Positions 53,231-61,962 of a stretch of DNA of 64,000 bases are shown one piece after another; the first letter of the stretch is position 1; the number at the start of each line of letters is the position of its first letter. The position numbers and the translations under genes are program-made. This DNA comes from Bacillus paralicheniformis. GTDB taxonomy: Bacteria; Bacillota; Bacilli; Bacillales; Bacillaceae. The notes under the pieces are model-generated. The model did no database searches and was not told the DNA's origin. It saw only the letters and a list, made by a program, of their open reading frames with translations. The stretch covers positions 186,001 through 250,000 of the forward strand of contig NZ_LBMN02000035.1 in assembly GCF_001042485.2 (NCBI RefSeq). The letters are read 5' to 3'.

Positions 53231-54487
53231 ATGAATAGCAATACTGTGTGGCAAAAAAACTTCACCTTTCTGTTTTGCTCTAAGATGATAAAGATAACGG
53301 CCGATTCTTTGGCATTTAACACAATCCTGTGGTTTCTTATTTTAGATGGAAAAGGGGCTATCGGGACAGCTTTTTTAATAGCTGTAAGTTTTCTTCCTCA
53401 AGCTATTTTGGGGCCAATCATTACTCCTTTGATGAAAACGGATCAATTAAAATTTTGGATGTTCTTTTCAGACCTAACTAGGGCATTCATAATGTTGATG
53501 ATCCCGGTTTTCTATTTTAATGGTTTTTCTCCTTTGGCGTTTATCATATTGCTTATGCTTTTGCATTCCGCAACGGGAGCCTCATATGATCCTGCTTCTG
53601 TTTCTTTAATTCCGAAAATTGTGAAAGAGGATATTATTCAAAAGGCAAATGCGACAATACAATCCGCAGGCCAAGCAATAAAACTAGGAGCAGTTACACT
53701 ATGCGGTGTTTTAATTGTATTGATCGGTGCAGCTCCTACAATGCTTCTGATATTACCTCTCTATGTAATGTCAGCTATTTTGGTCTTATTCATTCAATAT
53801 GGTGGGAGTGAGGCGGAAGAGAATGCGAGAGCAATTCAATCGCGAGAGCCATATTTGAAGAAGTTAAGAAGGGGATTTACGCTTGTAAGACGTCATCATA
53901 TTTTGTTTCCATTAGCGATTTTCTGTGTGTTTTTGAACTTAGGATCGGCACCATGGGAAGCACTTGCAGCAGTCTATATAGCGGAAGATTTAAACCAGGG
54001 GGCAATCATTCATTCTATAGTGAGGGTTCTAACTACCGGCGGAGCATTTTTAATGGGTTTCATACTGACTAGAGTGAGAGTAAATCGTTATGGATTGTTG
54101 TTTGTTGCCGCTGGCATTGTAGAAGGAACAGCTTTTTTCATTACAGGTATCAATTCGCTTTTAATATTGGTGTTTGCAGCAGCTTTTATCTTAGGAGCAA
54201 CAATTAGTGCAATAAATGTTCCGGAACATACGATCATTCAAATTTCGGTAAATGATGAGGATCAGCCGCAGGTATATGCTGTCATCAGTATGATTTCATA
54301 TGTGATGATTCCTATCGGTGCTTTAGCGGCGGGGTATGCTGCGACTGTTTTTGGGGCAGGGAAGGTCATTGCTTTTGGAGGGGTAGTCGAAATACTTGCA
54401 GGACTTGGTATCCTAGCTTTCACAAAACTAGGAAAATCTCAACGATCCGATTTATCAAAGGCCAAAAAAGATAGCTTTGAGCTATAA
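53231..54487 (+). CDS. MFS transporter
   Basis: 418 residues, ATG after AAGGGGG. Twelve segments are predicted, with a MFS_3-like (enterobactin exporter-type) layout: FLFCSKMIKITADSLAFNTI, LPQAILGPIITPLM, LLHSATGASYDPASVSLIP and NLGSAPWEALAAVYIAED. It lacks the usual motif A charge set, as in the MFS_3 group. The base composition is AT-rich like the toxin island that follows. Substrate unknown. Confidence 0.86.
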   Translation: MNSNTVWQKNFTFLFCSKMIKITADSLAFNTILWFLILDGKGAIGTAFLIAVSFLPQAILGPIITPLMKTDQLKFWMFFSDLTRAFIMLMIPVFYFNGFSPLAFIILLMLLHSATGASYDPASVSLIPKIVKEDIIQKANATIQSAGQAIKLGAVTLCGVLIVLIGAAPTMLLILPLYVMSAILVLFIQYGGSEAEENARAIQSREPYLKKLRRGFTLVRRHHILFPLAIFCVFLNLGSAPWEALAAVYIAEDLNQGAIIHSIVRVLTTGGAFLMGFILTRVRVNRYGLLFVAAGIVEGTAFFITGINSLLILVFAAAFILGATISAINVPEHTIIQISVNDEDQPQVYAVISMISYVMIPIGALAAGYAATVFGAGKVIAFGGVVEILAGLGILAFTKLGKSQRSDLSKAKKDSFEL

Positions 54488-54553
54488 CAATATTAGTGAG
54501 TTCAATTTTCGGCATAACAATTATAGACATTTTTCGTTCTTAACATTCAGATA

Positions 54554-54574
54554 ATTCGATATAATAGAATAAAT
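54554..54574 (+). promoter_or_regulatory. Promoter region of the second rap gene
   Basis: A -10 TATAAT lies near 54560 with TTCTTA 17 bases upstream. No ComA box was found here, unlike the first rap gene. Confidence 0.4.
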
Positions 54575-54678
54575 TCTGTTGTTTATTGGAATATTCAATG
54601 AAGGTAATGTCGATCTTACATCAAAAAGGGATTGAATGTTACAGAGATAAAATATTTACATAGAGAGGGGTTTATTAA

Positions 54679-55809
54679 ATGTCTACTGAGAGTGTTATTC
54701 CTTATGATCTAGTAGCAACGAAGATGAACTATTGGTATAACTGTATAAAAAATAATAGAAGCGCTGCTGCTGAAAAAGCAAAAACTGAAGTTGAACAAGA
54801 AATAAAAGTAATGGAAGAAAACCAAGATGCTCTTGTTTACTTTTCACTGTTGGATTTTCGTCATCAGCTTATGCTGGAAGAACTTCATCCAAACGCTGAC
54901 TTAAAGATAGACAAACATTATCAAGAGTTGAAAGAAACAAGAGGATGTCAAGACCTTAACGGAATGCTTGAATATTATTATCACTTTTTTATGGGGATGT
55001 ACTATTTCAGACAAAAAGAACTCGTATTCTCATTGAATTGCTATAGAAAGGCTGAATTGGAAATAGAAGCGATTGAAGGAGATAGTACAGAAAAGGCTGA
55101 GTTCTATTTTAAAATGGCTGAGGTATATTATCACATGAAGCAAACATATTTCTCTATGAATTATGCTAAGCGTGCTTACGCTATTTATAAACAAGAGCCA
55201 GCTTACGGTAACAGACGTGTACATTGTCAGTTTGTTATAGCAGGTAACTGGCTAGACAATATGCATATGGAAGAGGCCATGAAGCATTTCAAACAAGCAC
55301 TAGAGGATGCAGAGAAATTTGGCGAAAATTATTTGATCAGAAAAGCACTGTTTAACATTGGAGTATGTTATACTAACCTTGAAGAATTTGATAAATCATC
55401 CGAATTTTATCTAAAATCCCTAGATATTCTTGAACCGAAAAATGATGAATTTACGGCAAGAGCTTTATACCTTTTGGCTTACACAAAAGCAAGGCAAAAT
55501 GATCTGAGGTCGTCAAAAAAATTCTATGAGAAATCATTAAAGCTAGCTCAGCAAAACAATATTGCAGAAACCTTGGCGACACTGAAGATCGTTAAAGGAA
55601 TTTACTTAGATTCCGATTTGGACCTTGTAAGAGAAGCCTTCGAGTTTTTCGAAGAAAAAAAGCTATATCCTGATATGGAATGGTATGGAGTGTGTATAGG
55701 TGACACTTTAACTGAACAAGGTGAAATTCGGGGTGCAAATGAGTTTTATCGTAAAGCAATTGAAGCACGAAAACAAATTCGAAGGGGAGATTTTCTAAAT
55801 GAAATCTAA
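54679..55809 (+). CDS. Rap family response regulator aspartate phosphatase, second copy
   Basis: 376 residues, ATG after GAGAGGGG. Same layout as the first Rap: an N-terminal bundle (PYDLVATKMNYWYNCIKNNR, EVMEENQDAL-like) and TPR helices (YYYHFFMGMYYFRQKEL, KAEFYFKMAEVYYHMKQTYF, HCQFVIAGNWLD, ALFNIGVCYTNLEEFDKSSE). The two Rap proteins are clearly related but not recent duplicates, because large parts of the C-terminal half differ. A phr gene follows by overlap. Spo0F, ComA or another regulator could be the target. Confidence 0.93.
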   Translation: MSTESVIPYDLVATKMNYWYNCIKNNRSAAAEKAKTEVEQEIKVMEENQDALVYFSLLDFRHQLMLEELHPNADLKIDKHYQELKETRGCQDLNGMLEYYYHFFMGMYYFRQKELVFSLNCYRKAELEIEAIEGDSTEKAEFYFKMAEVYYHMKQTYFSMNYAKRAYAIYKQEPAYGNRRVHCQFVIAGNWLDNMHMEEAMKHFKQALEDAEKFGENYLIRKALFNIGVCYTNLEEFDKSSEFYLKSLDILEPKNDEFTARALYLLAYTKARQNDLRSSKKFYEKSLKLAQQNNIAETLATLKIVKGIYLDSDLDLVREAFEFFEEKKLYPDMEWYGVCIGDTLTEQGEIRGANEFYRKAIEARKQIRRGDFLNEI

Positions 55810-55918
55810 ACTATTGATTTGTGCAGTTTTATTGCTGGGTTTCACAGGAGTTGCTGCTTCTTCGTATATTCATACGGAAAATGACAGTTATGATGTTGCG
55901 ATTAGAATTGAAACTTGA
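55799..55918 (+). CDS. Phr pro-peptide of the second rap gene (predicted signal IRIET)
   Basis: 39 residues overlapping the rap end by 11 bases, start ATG 55799 after GGGGAG. A signal segment (MKSKLLICAVLLLGFTGVAA) is followed by SSYIHTENDSYDVAIRIET. Mature Phr peptides are often the last five residues and commonly have Arg second and Thr last (ARNQT, ERGMT). IRIET fits that rule; AIRIET is the alternative. I know no Phr with this sequence. Confidence 0.82.
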   Translation: MKSKLLICAVLLLGFTGVAASSYIHTENDSYDVAIRIET

Positions 55919-55939
55919 AGTTAAATTATAAGGTTTTAA

Positions 55940-55990
55940 GATAACCCTCTCTCTGTTTCTTGCAATATACAGAGGGAGGGTTATTATTCT
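55940..55990 (+). terminator. Terminator of the second rap-phr pair
   Basis: ATAACCCTCTCTCTGT and ACAGAGGGAGGGTTAT around a loop, followed by TATTATTCT. Another T-tailed stem (AGACCA...TGGTCTTTTTT) lies at 56159-56190 without a gene before it. Confidence 0.8.
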
Positions 55991-56254
55991 CACTAATATT
56001 TGGCGTATTGCATTCCCACTTCCTTCTTTAACACTTATAAGTACACAAAGTTTCTTTAATGTCGGTTCAACATATTGTTTAAAACATTTTTTAAAGTGTT
56101 TCTATGCCTTTTCCCAGCAGCATTTTAAAATCTTGTTAAATCAAGTTATATGAAATGTAGACCAGCCAAATTTTCTGTTGGTCTTTTTTAGTGTAGAAAT
56201 AAAGGTAGAAAAAGAACTCTATTATACTTTTAAAGTTTAAATGGTTTATTTTTC

Positions 56255-56283
56255 TTGAATTCCAGTTTATATACCTGTATAAT
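56255..56283 (+). promoter_or_regulatory. Promoter of the secreted toxin operon
   Basis: TTGAAT, a 17-base spacer ending in TG, and TATAAT, about 70 bases before the toxin start codon. Confidence 0.7.
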
Positions 56284-56354
56284 TCCTTGGTGATTTTATA
56301 TAAAGGAGGATAGTATTGGATTACTAAACTTATTTTACCAAGGAGAGAGCTTGT

Positions 56355-57764
56355 TTGAAGAAAGTACTAAGTGTTTTATTTATATTTACATTTTTATTCA
56401 CTGCCATTTCAACAACTTTCACAATGCCAGAAAGGGCATTTGCTGCATCAGGAGTTACGTTAAATGAAGCTCAAATAAAAAAAATTCAAAAAGAAGTAGA
56501 GGTCTGGAAATTATTAAAAAAAGAATACGAATCACTCGATAAGCAAAAAAAAGCCCTTTTAAACAAAAAGTTAAAAAAGGCGGCCGCTGTAGTAGATGTT
56601 AAGCTTAAAGCGTTACATAAAAGAATTAAGAAAATAGAAGAAAAAATAATAAAAGAGATAGAAACTAAAATTATACCAGCCATAAATAAAGCATTATGGG
56701 TTTATAAACAAACAATGGAAGCGCTCGATGGCATTCATGAAATAATGGAGCAAATGATAGAAGCCGAGAACCAAATGATCAAAGGCTTAGATCAAATGAA
56801 TGATGCTGTAGATGGAATGAATAAATCGATGGATAATGTTATACATTCCATGAATGAAGTTAGCGAGGCGATGGATGAATGTAATAAAGCCTTGGATGTC
56901 TCTATAAAAATAACGAAAGACATGACGAAAGAGACCAATAAAGCGAATGCTAACATGAACCAAATGGTTAAGGGTATTAACCAGGCCAACAAAGGGATGA
57001 ACCAATTAAATAAGTCAACTGACAAACTAAACAAAGCAATTAAAAAAAGCAATAAAGCTTTAGATGATTACGATAAAAAATCAAGTAAAGTCAAAAATAA
57101 AAAAATCACAAAGAATCAGGCTAAGAAAACAAAACAACAAAAGGAACAGTTAAAAAGAGCCCAAAACAAAGTTGATAATGCTAACAAAAATTTAAAGAAG
57201 AATGAGAAGACTTTAAATGAGGGAGCTCTTGCTTTATCAGTTTTAATCGATTTTATTCCACTAGCATCTAATGTAAAAGGTGGAGCTGAGGCTATTACCG
57301 GCAAAGACTTAATTACCGGACAGGAACTCTCTGGATTTGAAAGAACTCTTGCTGGAGTAAGTGTTGTTACATCAGGTACTGCTAAGCTTGTAGGGAGAGC
57401 ACTAAATATTTCAGAAAAAACTGCTAAGACTGCAAAAGTTGTTGAGAACGGTGAAAAAGCAATTAATGCTGGCAAAAAGGCAAATAGCGCATATGACATC
57501 GCTAAAAACGGTGGAAAACACTCAGGCTTTTATAAACAATATATAGAAAAATCACCGGAACAGATTAAGAAAGGCATAAGTTCTATAGATAAACAGATTG
57601 CTGAACACAAAGATAAAATAAAGAATCCCGAAAAACATATACCTCACTTTAAAAGTTTAGACCCTAGACAGCAAGAAGCTTTAATCACTAAAAAATGGCC
57701 TTCTGATATCAAAAGACAGCAAGAACAAAAACAAATTCTTGAAGGTATATTAAAATCAAAATAA
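56355..57764 (+). CDS. Sec-secreted polymorphic toxin with pre-toxin TG domain
   Basis: 469 residues, TTG start after CAAGGAGAGAG. Residues 1-31 are a signal peptide (KKVLSVLFIFTFLFTAISTT, cleavage after AFA). Residues 35-290 form a long coiled coil with heptad-like repeats of Asn, Met and Lys. Residues 305-350 match the pre-toxin TG domain (DFIPLASNVKGGAEAITGKD, then LITGQELSGFERTLAG). The last 85 residues are the toxin tip (KHSGFYKQYIEKSPEQIKKG, then KNPEKHIPHFKSLDPRQQEA, LITKKWPSDIKRQQEQ), a common Gram-positive toxin end whose activity I cannot name. Immunity gene directly downstream. Confidence 0.87.
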   Translation: MKKVLSVLFIFTFLFTAISTTFTMPERAFAASGVTLNEAQIKKIQKEVEVWKLLKKEYESLDKQKKALLNKKLKKAAAVVDVKLKALHKRIKKIEEKIIKEIETKIIPAINKALWVYKQTMEALDGIHEIMEQMIEAENQMIKGLDQMNDAVDGMNKSMDNVIHSMNEVSEAMDECNKALDVSIKITKDMTKETNKANANMNQMVKGINQANKGMNQLNKSTDKLNKAIKKSNKALDDYDKKSSKVKNKKITKNQAKKTKQQKEQLKRAQNKVDNANKNLKKNEKTLNEGALALSVLIDFIPLASNVKGGAEAITGKDLITGQELSGFERTLAGVSVVTSGTAKLVGRALNISEKTAKTAKVVENGEKAINAGKKANSAYDIAKNGGKHSGFYKQYIEKSPEQIKKGISSIDKQIAEHKDKIKNPEKHIPHFKSLDPRQQEALITKKWPSDIKRQQEQKQILEGILKSK

Positions 57765-57776
57765 GGAGATGTAAAA

Positions 57777-58016
57777 ATGGAAAACGAAATGAAAAATTTC
57801 TTAGTGGATTTAGTGAGCGAAATTCAAGAGAAGTACAATGAATCATTGAACCCTACAGACGGAGAAAGTGCCGAAGAAAAAAATTATAGATTAGGTTCGA
57901 ATTTCTCTTATTATGAGGTCTTAGAATTAATCGAAAATCAATTGAATTCCTTTGGCTATTCCCCTGAAGAATTAGGCACGATCACACCGTTAATAGGTGA
58001 AAAAATTAAAAGATAA
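57777..58016 (+). CDS. Immunity protein for the secreted toxin
   Basis: 79 residues, ATG after AAGGAGATG, 12 bases behind the toxin. Small and acidic: MKNFLVDLVSEIQEKYNESL, DGESAEEKNYRLGSNFSYYE and NQLNSFGYSPEELGTITPLI. No signal or membrane segment. Position and charge make it the cognate immunity protein; no family name is known to me. Confidence 0.78.
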   Translation: MENEMKNFLVDLVSEIQEKYNESLNPTDGESAEEKNYRLGSNFSYYEVLELIENQLNSFGYSPEELGTITPLIGEKIKR

Positions 58017-58018
58017 TG

Positions 58019-58043
58019 AGGCACCGACTATGGTGCCTTTTAT
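58019..58043 (+). terminator. Terminator after the toxin immunity gene
   Basis: AGGCACC, loop, GGTGCCTTTTA. Confidence 0.75.
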
Positions 58044-58095
58044 ATTAGTTAATGACTTTCCCATAGATCAATGTACCAGTCTTTTATGTGAATAG

Positions 58096-58221
58096 GGAGA
58101 AAACAATGAAATTAGCTTGCTTGCTAATCGATATAGAGGGAACGAAAGGATTTTATATTCAAATGATGGATTGATTTATAAAACAACTGATCATTACAAA
58201 ACTTTCAAAAAAGTAAAATAA
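58096..58221 (+). pseudogene. Truncated barnase-type ribonuclease (C-terminal remnant)
   Basis: 41 codons ending at TAA 58219-58221. The reading NERILYSNDGLIYKTTDHYK, then TFKKVK matches the C-terminus of barnase (as I recall SDRILYSSDWLIYKTTDHYQTFTKIR), including the catalytic His of TTDHY. The catalytic Glu and everything before it are missing, and there is no start codon with a site. It is a toxin tip, left behind without its secretion part. The intact barstar gene follows 18 bases later. Confidence 0.85.
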
Positions 58222-58239
58222 AGAAAGGTAGATAAAAAA

Positions 58240-58512
58240 ATGGATGAAATTATACTTGATGGAGATAAATTTAGAACATTAGACGGTTTACATAAAACAT
58301 TGAAGGAAAGACTAGACTTCCCTGACTATTATGGGGAGAATTTAAATGCGCTGTGGGATTGTCTTACGGGATGGATTGAAAGACCTGTAACCATTATTTG
58401 GAGGGATTTTGAGAAAAGCAAAAGCTATTTAGGATATAGTGCCGACGAAGTTTTAGAAGTATTTAAAGAAGCACAAAATGAACTAGGTGATTTGATCATA
58501 AAGGTCGAATAA
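58240..58512 (+). CDS. Barstar family ribonuclease inhibitor
   Basis: 90 residues (barstar has 90), ATG after AAAGAAAGG. Barstar features: GDKFRTLDGLHKTLKERLDF, PDYYGENLNALWDCLTGWIE (the barnase-binding helix with Tyr, Asn, Trp and Asp), and VLEVFKEAQNE. The acidic face that plugs the RNase site is kept (Asp in LWDCL). It binds barnase-like enzymes in the cytoplasm. Because the linked RNase is truncated, it now serves as an orphan immunity gene that would guard against barnase-type tips from neighbours. Confidence 0.93.
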   Translation: MDEIILDGDKFRTLDGLHKTLKERLDFPDYYGENLNALWDCLTGWIERPVTIIWRDFEKSKSYLGYSADEVLEVFKEAQNELGDLIIKVE

Positions 58513-58543
58513 TAAAATTTAAAGTTTTTTAATTTGATAATAT

Positions 58544-58613
58544 CCCCTTTAAGTAGGCTGTAAAAAGCACATGAATGATCATGGGGTATACTACTTTAAA
58601 GGGGTTTTTTATT
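58544..58613 (+). terminator. Terminator after barstar
   Basis: CCCCTTTAAGTAG and CTACTTTAAAGGGG around a 34-base loop, then TTTTTT. Confidence 0.8.
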
Positions 58614-59303
58614 TGGTAACATCAAAAGAATCCACAGGAGTAAGATCTGCCGAAATAACAAAAAGTATCCCATTTAATAATGTTGAGAAATAATTGTATT
58701 GATGGAAAGCACTACACGAACTGAAAATTAATCGATAATAATGACTGCCGATTAACTAAGCAAAAGTACTACTATTATGGATTTATTATCTGACTATTAG
58801 GTCATGATATTAAATAAAAAAAGACTTGACTGCGCCATCCAGTCGAGTGTTGTATAAAAAGGAGCCCTAAAATAAAATGATATCCATGCCTTTTCTATCG
58901 CACGTTCATCTTGAACGTGATTGAGCTTTTTAAATAAGCCTTGTTAATAATCCAATCACCGCAACTTTCACTGTAAAATACTTAGATTAAATTGTGATTC
59001 AACTTTTGTTGCCTGTGCGATCCAATAAAATAACATATCATTGTCAAGCACCCTGTAAAAGACTCAATATGTCACCATTTATCTAGATGACATTACCTCA
59101 CAAATATTGAAAATTTAAAAAGAGAAGATGAAGAAAAGGAAACATCTCTATATTCATTAATTGTAAAAATGTGTATTATTTTTGAATTATTTTTCAATTC
59201 TACACCATTTGACAATTTTTTCATCCTTTTGGTGTTAAGCTCAAGGTGTCTATTAAATGGACAAGCATTTAATAGGTAAACAAAACGAAAAGGGGATGTG
59301 TTT
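58614..59303. other. 690-base gap with a minus-strand terminator and decayed sequence
   Basis: CTTGACTG / CAGTCGAG at 58823-58850 has a T run on the minus strand side. To its right (58850-58960, minus strand) a frame reads like protein for about 30 codons (KLNHVQDERAIEKAWISFYF) with no start, possibly a lost gene. A possible -35 TTGACA for the next gene lies at 59209. Otherwise AT-rich and empty. Confidence 0.4.
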
Positions 59304-59555
59304 ATGTTTAAAAACAAACTCAAAAAAGTAGCGGGAGCGGTTGCAGTTGCTGGGGCTCTGTTGGTATCCGGATTACCTGCAAGTGCTGCGCCGGATTTAA
59401 CTCCGATTCGAGACAAGTATCCAGACGCCTATCAATTCCAATGGAATGGCAACAATACTGTAACTGTTTTCTTTAGAGACAGCCAAGGTAAATCTTATCA
59501 TGAAACATATACATGTGTTACGGTTATACAAGGAACTTGCTACGTGTATAAGTAA
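59304..59555 (+). CDS. Small secreted protein, 83 residues
   Basis: ATG 59304 after AAAAGGGGA. Signal peptide: FKNKLKKVAGAVAVAGALLV then SGLPASAAP, cleaved after ASA. The mature part is about 54 residues: an Asp/Tyr-rich start (DLTPIRDKYPDAYQFQWNGN) and strands with two Cys near the end (YTCVTVIQGTCYVYK), which could form a disulfide. It might be a small antimicrobial or stress protein; I do not recognise it. Confidence 0.78.
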   Translation: MFKNKLKKVAGAVAVAGALLVSGLPASAAPDLTPIRDKYPDAYQFQWNGNNTVTVFFRDSQGKSYHETYTCVTVIQGTCYVYK

Positions 59556-59564
59556 ATCGTAAGA

Positions 59565-59620
59565 CAAAATTCTGTCTCAATCGTTTGTATTCTTATTCTT
59601 TCTGAGACAGAATTTTTTTC
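59565..59620 (+). terminator. Terminator of the small secreted protein gene
   Basis: AAATTCTGTCTCA and TGAGACAGAATTT, followed by TTTT. Confidence 0.85.
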
Positions 59621-59818
59621 ATTAACCAAATCAGTTACTTTCACCTCTCTGTGTCCAAATCCTCTTTATTTATGCCCCTCTCGTTGATCAATGAAAACAA
59701 AGCTGGAACAGTTTTCATCGGCACCATCAGAATATGCTTGCGCCAATATGAGTTTTTCACAGTTTACAGGGGAGAGCTGAACAGCGGCCGCAGCACACCT
59801 TCAGACTGACTGGCCTAA

Positions 59819-59974
59819 GGGTCTTATCTAGCGAATAATGTCGGAGACGCTCTCATAGCATCATTATTGAAAAATAAGTCTGTTTCATGTGGTAATCGAT
59901 TGATTCCAGATATTTCTGAAGTGAGAGTGTCAATGAAATGGAACATTCCTATCAAAGTCCCGGCATTCCTGTAA
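59819..59974 (+). pseudogene. C-terminal fragment of an unidentified protein
   Basis: 51 codons without a start: GSYLANNVGDALIASLLKNK, SVSCGNRLIPDISEVRVSMK, WNIPIKVPAFL, then TAA. The even mix of residues looks like real protein. It may be the end of a gene deleted when the urease region or the toxin island came in. The rest of the gap 59621-60126 shows nothing definite. Confidence 0.4.
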
Positions 59975-60126
59975 GTTTTTAGCTCACCATCGTTTTTCAC
60001 AAGTTATCATTCATTAATGTCTAAACGCGAGTAGATTCGTATAGTAAGACATCATGGGTTTCTTCCATGACTTTTATTTCTTGCGTAACCACTAAGCGGC
60101 TGATTTACATCATCAATAGGCAATGC

Positions 60127-61071
60127 TTATAAGTTTTGCAGAACCTTTCTTGCACCTAAAAACAGCCATGAACAAAGAACAAACGGCATTGTTAGGGCAG
60201 GGAGTCCATATGGCAAAAGATAAGTGCTGAGTCCCGCTGTTATAGGCACTGTCAGACAAGCTGAAATGATCCCTGACAAAAATGAAAACCGGTTATGTTC
60301 ACTTTTAAAAATGGCAGATACGGCCAGGATTGTTAAAATTGCATTATACCCGTAAAGACCCAATGTTATGAGAGAACGCTCTCCTCCTAAAAGGAATGCA
60401 ATGATGATGGCAACTGCATTTCCGATAACTGCATAAAGTCCCAGTTTTCTTCCTGCCCAAAATACGGCTAGAAAAATTAAAATCCCGGATACTGTGTTAT
60501 TCAGAAAAAATACTTGTCCAATTCCATGAAAGACCCCGTCTACTAAATTGACTCCCCCTGCTGTCTTTAGTTCCCAGTGTGTTAAATCCTGAGGTATCAG
60601 GGCAGAGCTTAATTTAACCCCATTTAATTTGTATGAAGCCAGCAATATAAACCATGTCAGGATAACAAAGGGGAATGTAAGAATTGGAACTTCGGTTCTT
60701 TTCGTAAAATGCATCATGGCGGCTGTAAAAATGGCTGCTAAGGCTGATCCAATTAAAGCGACAAGCCACATGTAAGGGCCAGTTAAGAATGATGCCAATG
60801 CCATTCCTGTTAACACAGAATTATATCCTAATAGACCCTCATTTATAATCTTTTCATCTGCCGCTCCCAATTTCCCTACTAAAGTACCGATAATAGCGGA
60901 CAACAAAGCGATTATACCTAAATAATAGGAAAAAATAGTAATGGCTATAAGGATTAGAAAGCCGGTCATAACATTCTCAATCAGGATGACTTGAGAGATG
61001 CCTTTGAGAGAAGCTGTTATTAAACGGGAAAACACCGCCTCGCTTAATAAATGATGTTTGTTTTTTCGCAT
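60127..61071 (-). CDS. Urea transporter (UT family)
   Basis: 314 residues, about ten membrane segments in two related halves. UT signatures: ENVMTGFLILIAITIFSYYL, GLLGYNSVLTGMAL (first half) and GLYGYNAILTILAVSAIF (second half), each preceded by a Gly-rich turn, with SGILIFLAVFWAGRKLGLYA. UT channels let urea pass down its gradient. It is divergent from ureA, which it serves. Confidence 0.9.
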   Translation of the reverse strand: MRKNKHHLLSEAVFSRLITASLKGISQVILIENVMTGFLILIAITIFSYYLGIIALLSAIIGTLVGKLGAADEKIINEGLLGYNSVLTGMALASFLTGPYMWLVALIGSALAAIFTAAMMHFTKRTEVPILTFPFVILTWFILLASYKLNGVKLSSALIPQDLTHWELKTAGGVNLVDGVFHGIGQVFFLNNTVSGILIFLAVFWAGRKLGLYAVIGNAVAIIIAFLLGGERSLITLGLYGYNAILTILAVSAIFKSEHNRFSFLSGIISACLTVPITAGLSTYLLPYGLPALTMPFVLCSWLFLGARKVLQNL

Positions 61072-61143
61072 AATGAATATTCTCCTTTCTTTTCAAGGTT
61101 ATATATCTTCAGTGTATCATATATAAATTTTTGAATATATAAA

Positions 61144-61171
61144 TTGACATATATGTAAAAAATGATATACA
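61144..61171 (+). promoter_or_regulatory. Candidate promoter of ureABC
   Basis: TTGACA, a 16-base spacer and TATACA, in AT-rich DNA between ureA and the urea transporter gene. No exact GlnR/TnrA site was found. Confidence 0.5.
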
Positions 61172-61311
61172 TTTAAAACAGAAGCAGGGGAATCAAATAT
61201 ATTTTCAGTTTTTTAGTTTTTGCGCTTTCAGCTCAGAATGTTAATGAACTGGCTCCCCCTTATATGAATGCTCACCGTTTGGTCGTAATAAAAATACAGG
61301 GAGGTTTTGTG

Positions 61312-61614
61312 ATGCAACTATTACCGCGTGAAGTAGACAAGCTTATGATTGTTGTGGCAGCAGATCTTGCGAAGCGACGTAAAGAACGGGGATTAAAATT
61401 GAATCACCCGGAAGCAGTAGCCCTGATAACGTATGAAGTGTTGGAAGGAGCACGGGATGGAAAAACAGTTGCGGAGTTGATGGAATATGGAACAACCATT
61501 TTGTCGCGGGAAGATGTAATGGAAGGCATTCCGGAAATGATTGATGATATCCAGGTAGAAGCTACATTTCCAGACGGCACAAAGCTTGTAACTGTACATA
61601 GTCCAATTAAATAA
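61312..61614 (+). CDS. ureA: Urease gamma subunit UreA
   Basis: 100 residues, the normal size, from ATG 61312 after GGGAGG; the open frame upstream to 61264 has no site. It has [40 protein letters not shown] and [21 protein letters not shown], typical of UreA. It is part of the UreABC apoenzyme. Confidence 0.97.
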   Translation: MQLLPREVDKLMIVVAADLAKRRKERGLKLNHPEAVALITYEVLEGARDGKTVAELMEYGTTILSREDVMEGIPEMIDDIQVEATFPDGTKLVTVHSPIK

Positions 61615-61635
61615 AATGGATAGGAGGCTATTGAA

Positions 61636-61962
61636 ATGGAACCGGGGCAACTATTTTTAAAAGAAACGGATATCATTTGTAATGTCGGAAGAGCGGCGTC
61701 CAAATTGAATGTAACGAATACAGGTGACCGCCCAGTTCAAGTAGGTTCACATTTTCATTTTTATGAAGCGAATGAAGCGCTTCAATTCAAACGAGAAGAA
61801 GCATTTGGAAAGCGACTAAACATTCCGGCAGGAGCAGCTGTGCGTTTTGAGCCCGGGGATGAAAAAGAAGTGGAATTAGTGCCTTACGCCGGCGAACGCC
61901 GGGTATACGGATTTAATAATAAAGTGGACGGATCATTAGAAAAAGAGGGGAACCAATCATGA
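61636..61962 (+). CDS. ureB: Urease beta subunit UreB
   Basis: 108 residues, ATG after GGAGG. It has [40 protein letters not shown] and [16 protein letters not shown], the full UreB pattern. Its stop overlaps the ureC start (ATGA). Confidence 0.97.
   Translation: MEPGQLFLKETDIICNVGRAASKLNVTNTGDRPVQVGSHFHFYEANEALQFKREEAFGKRLNIPAGAAVRFEPGDEKEVELVPYAGERRVYGFNNKVDGSLEKEGNQS

Noticed and set aside
61150..61171. TGTAAAAAATGATATACA upstream of ureA as a possible GlnR/TnrA site.
   Set aside because: The arms are one base too far apart for the TGTNA-N7-TNACA pattern.
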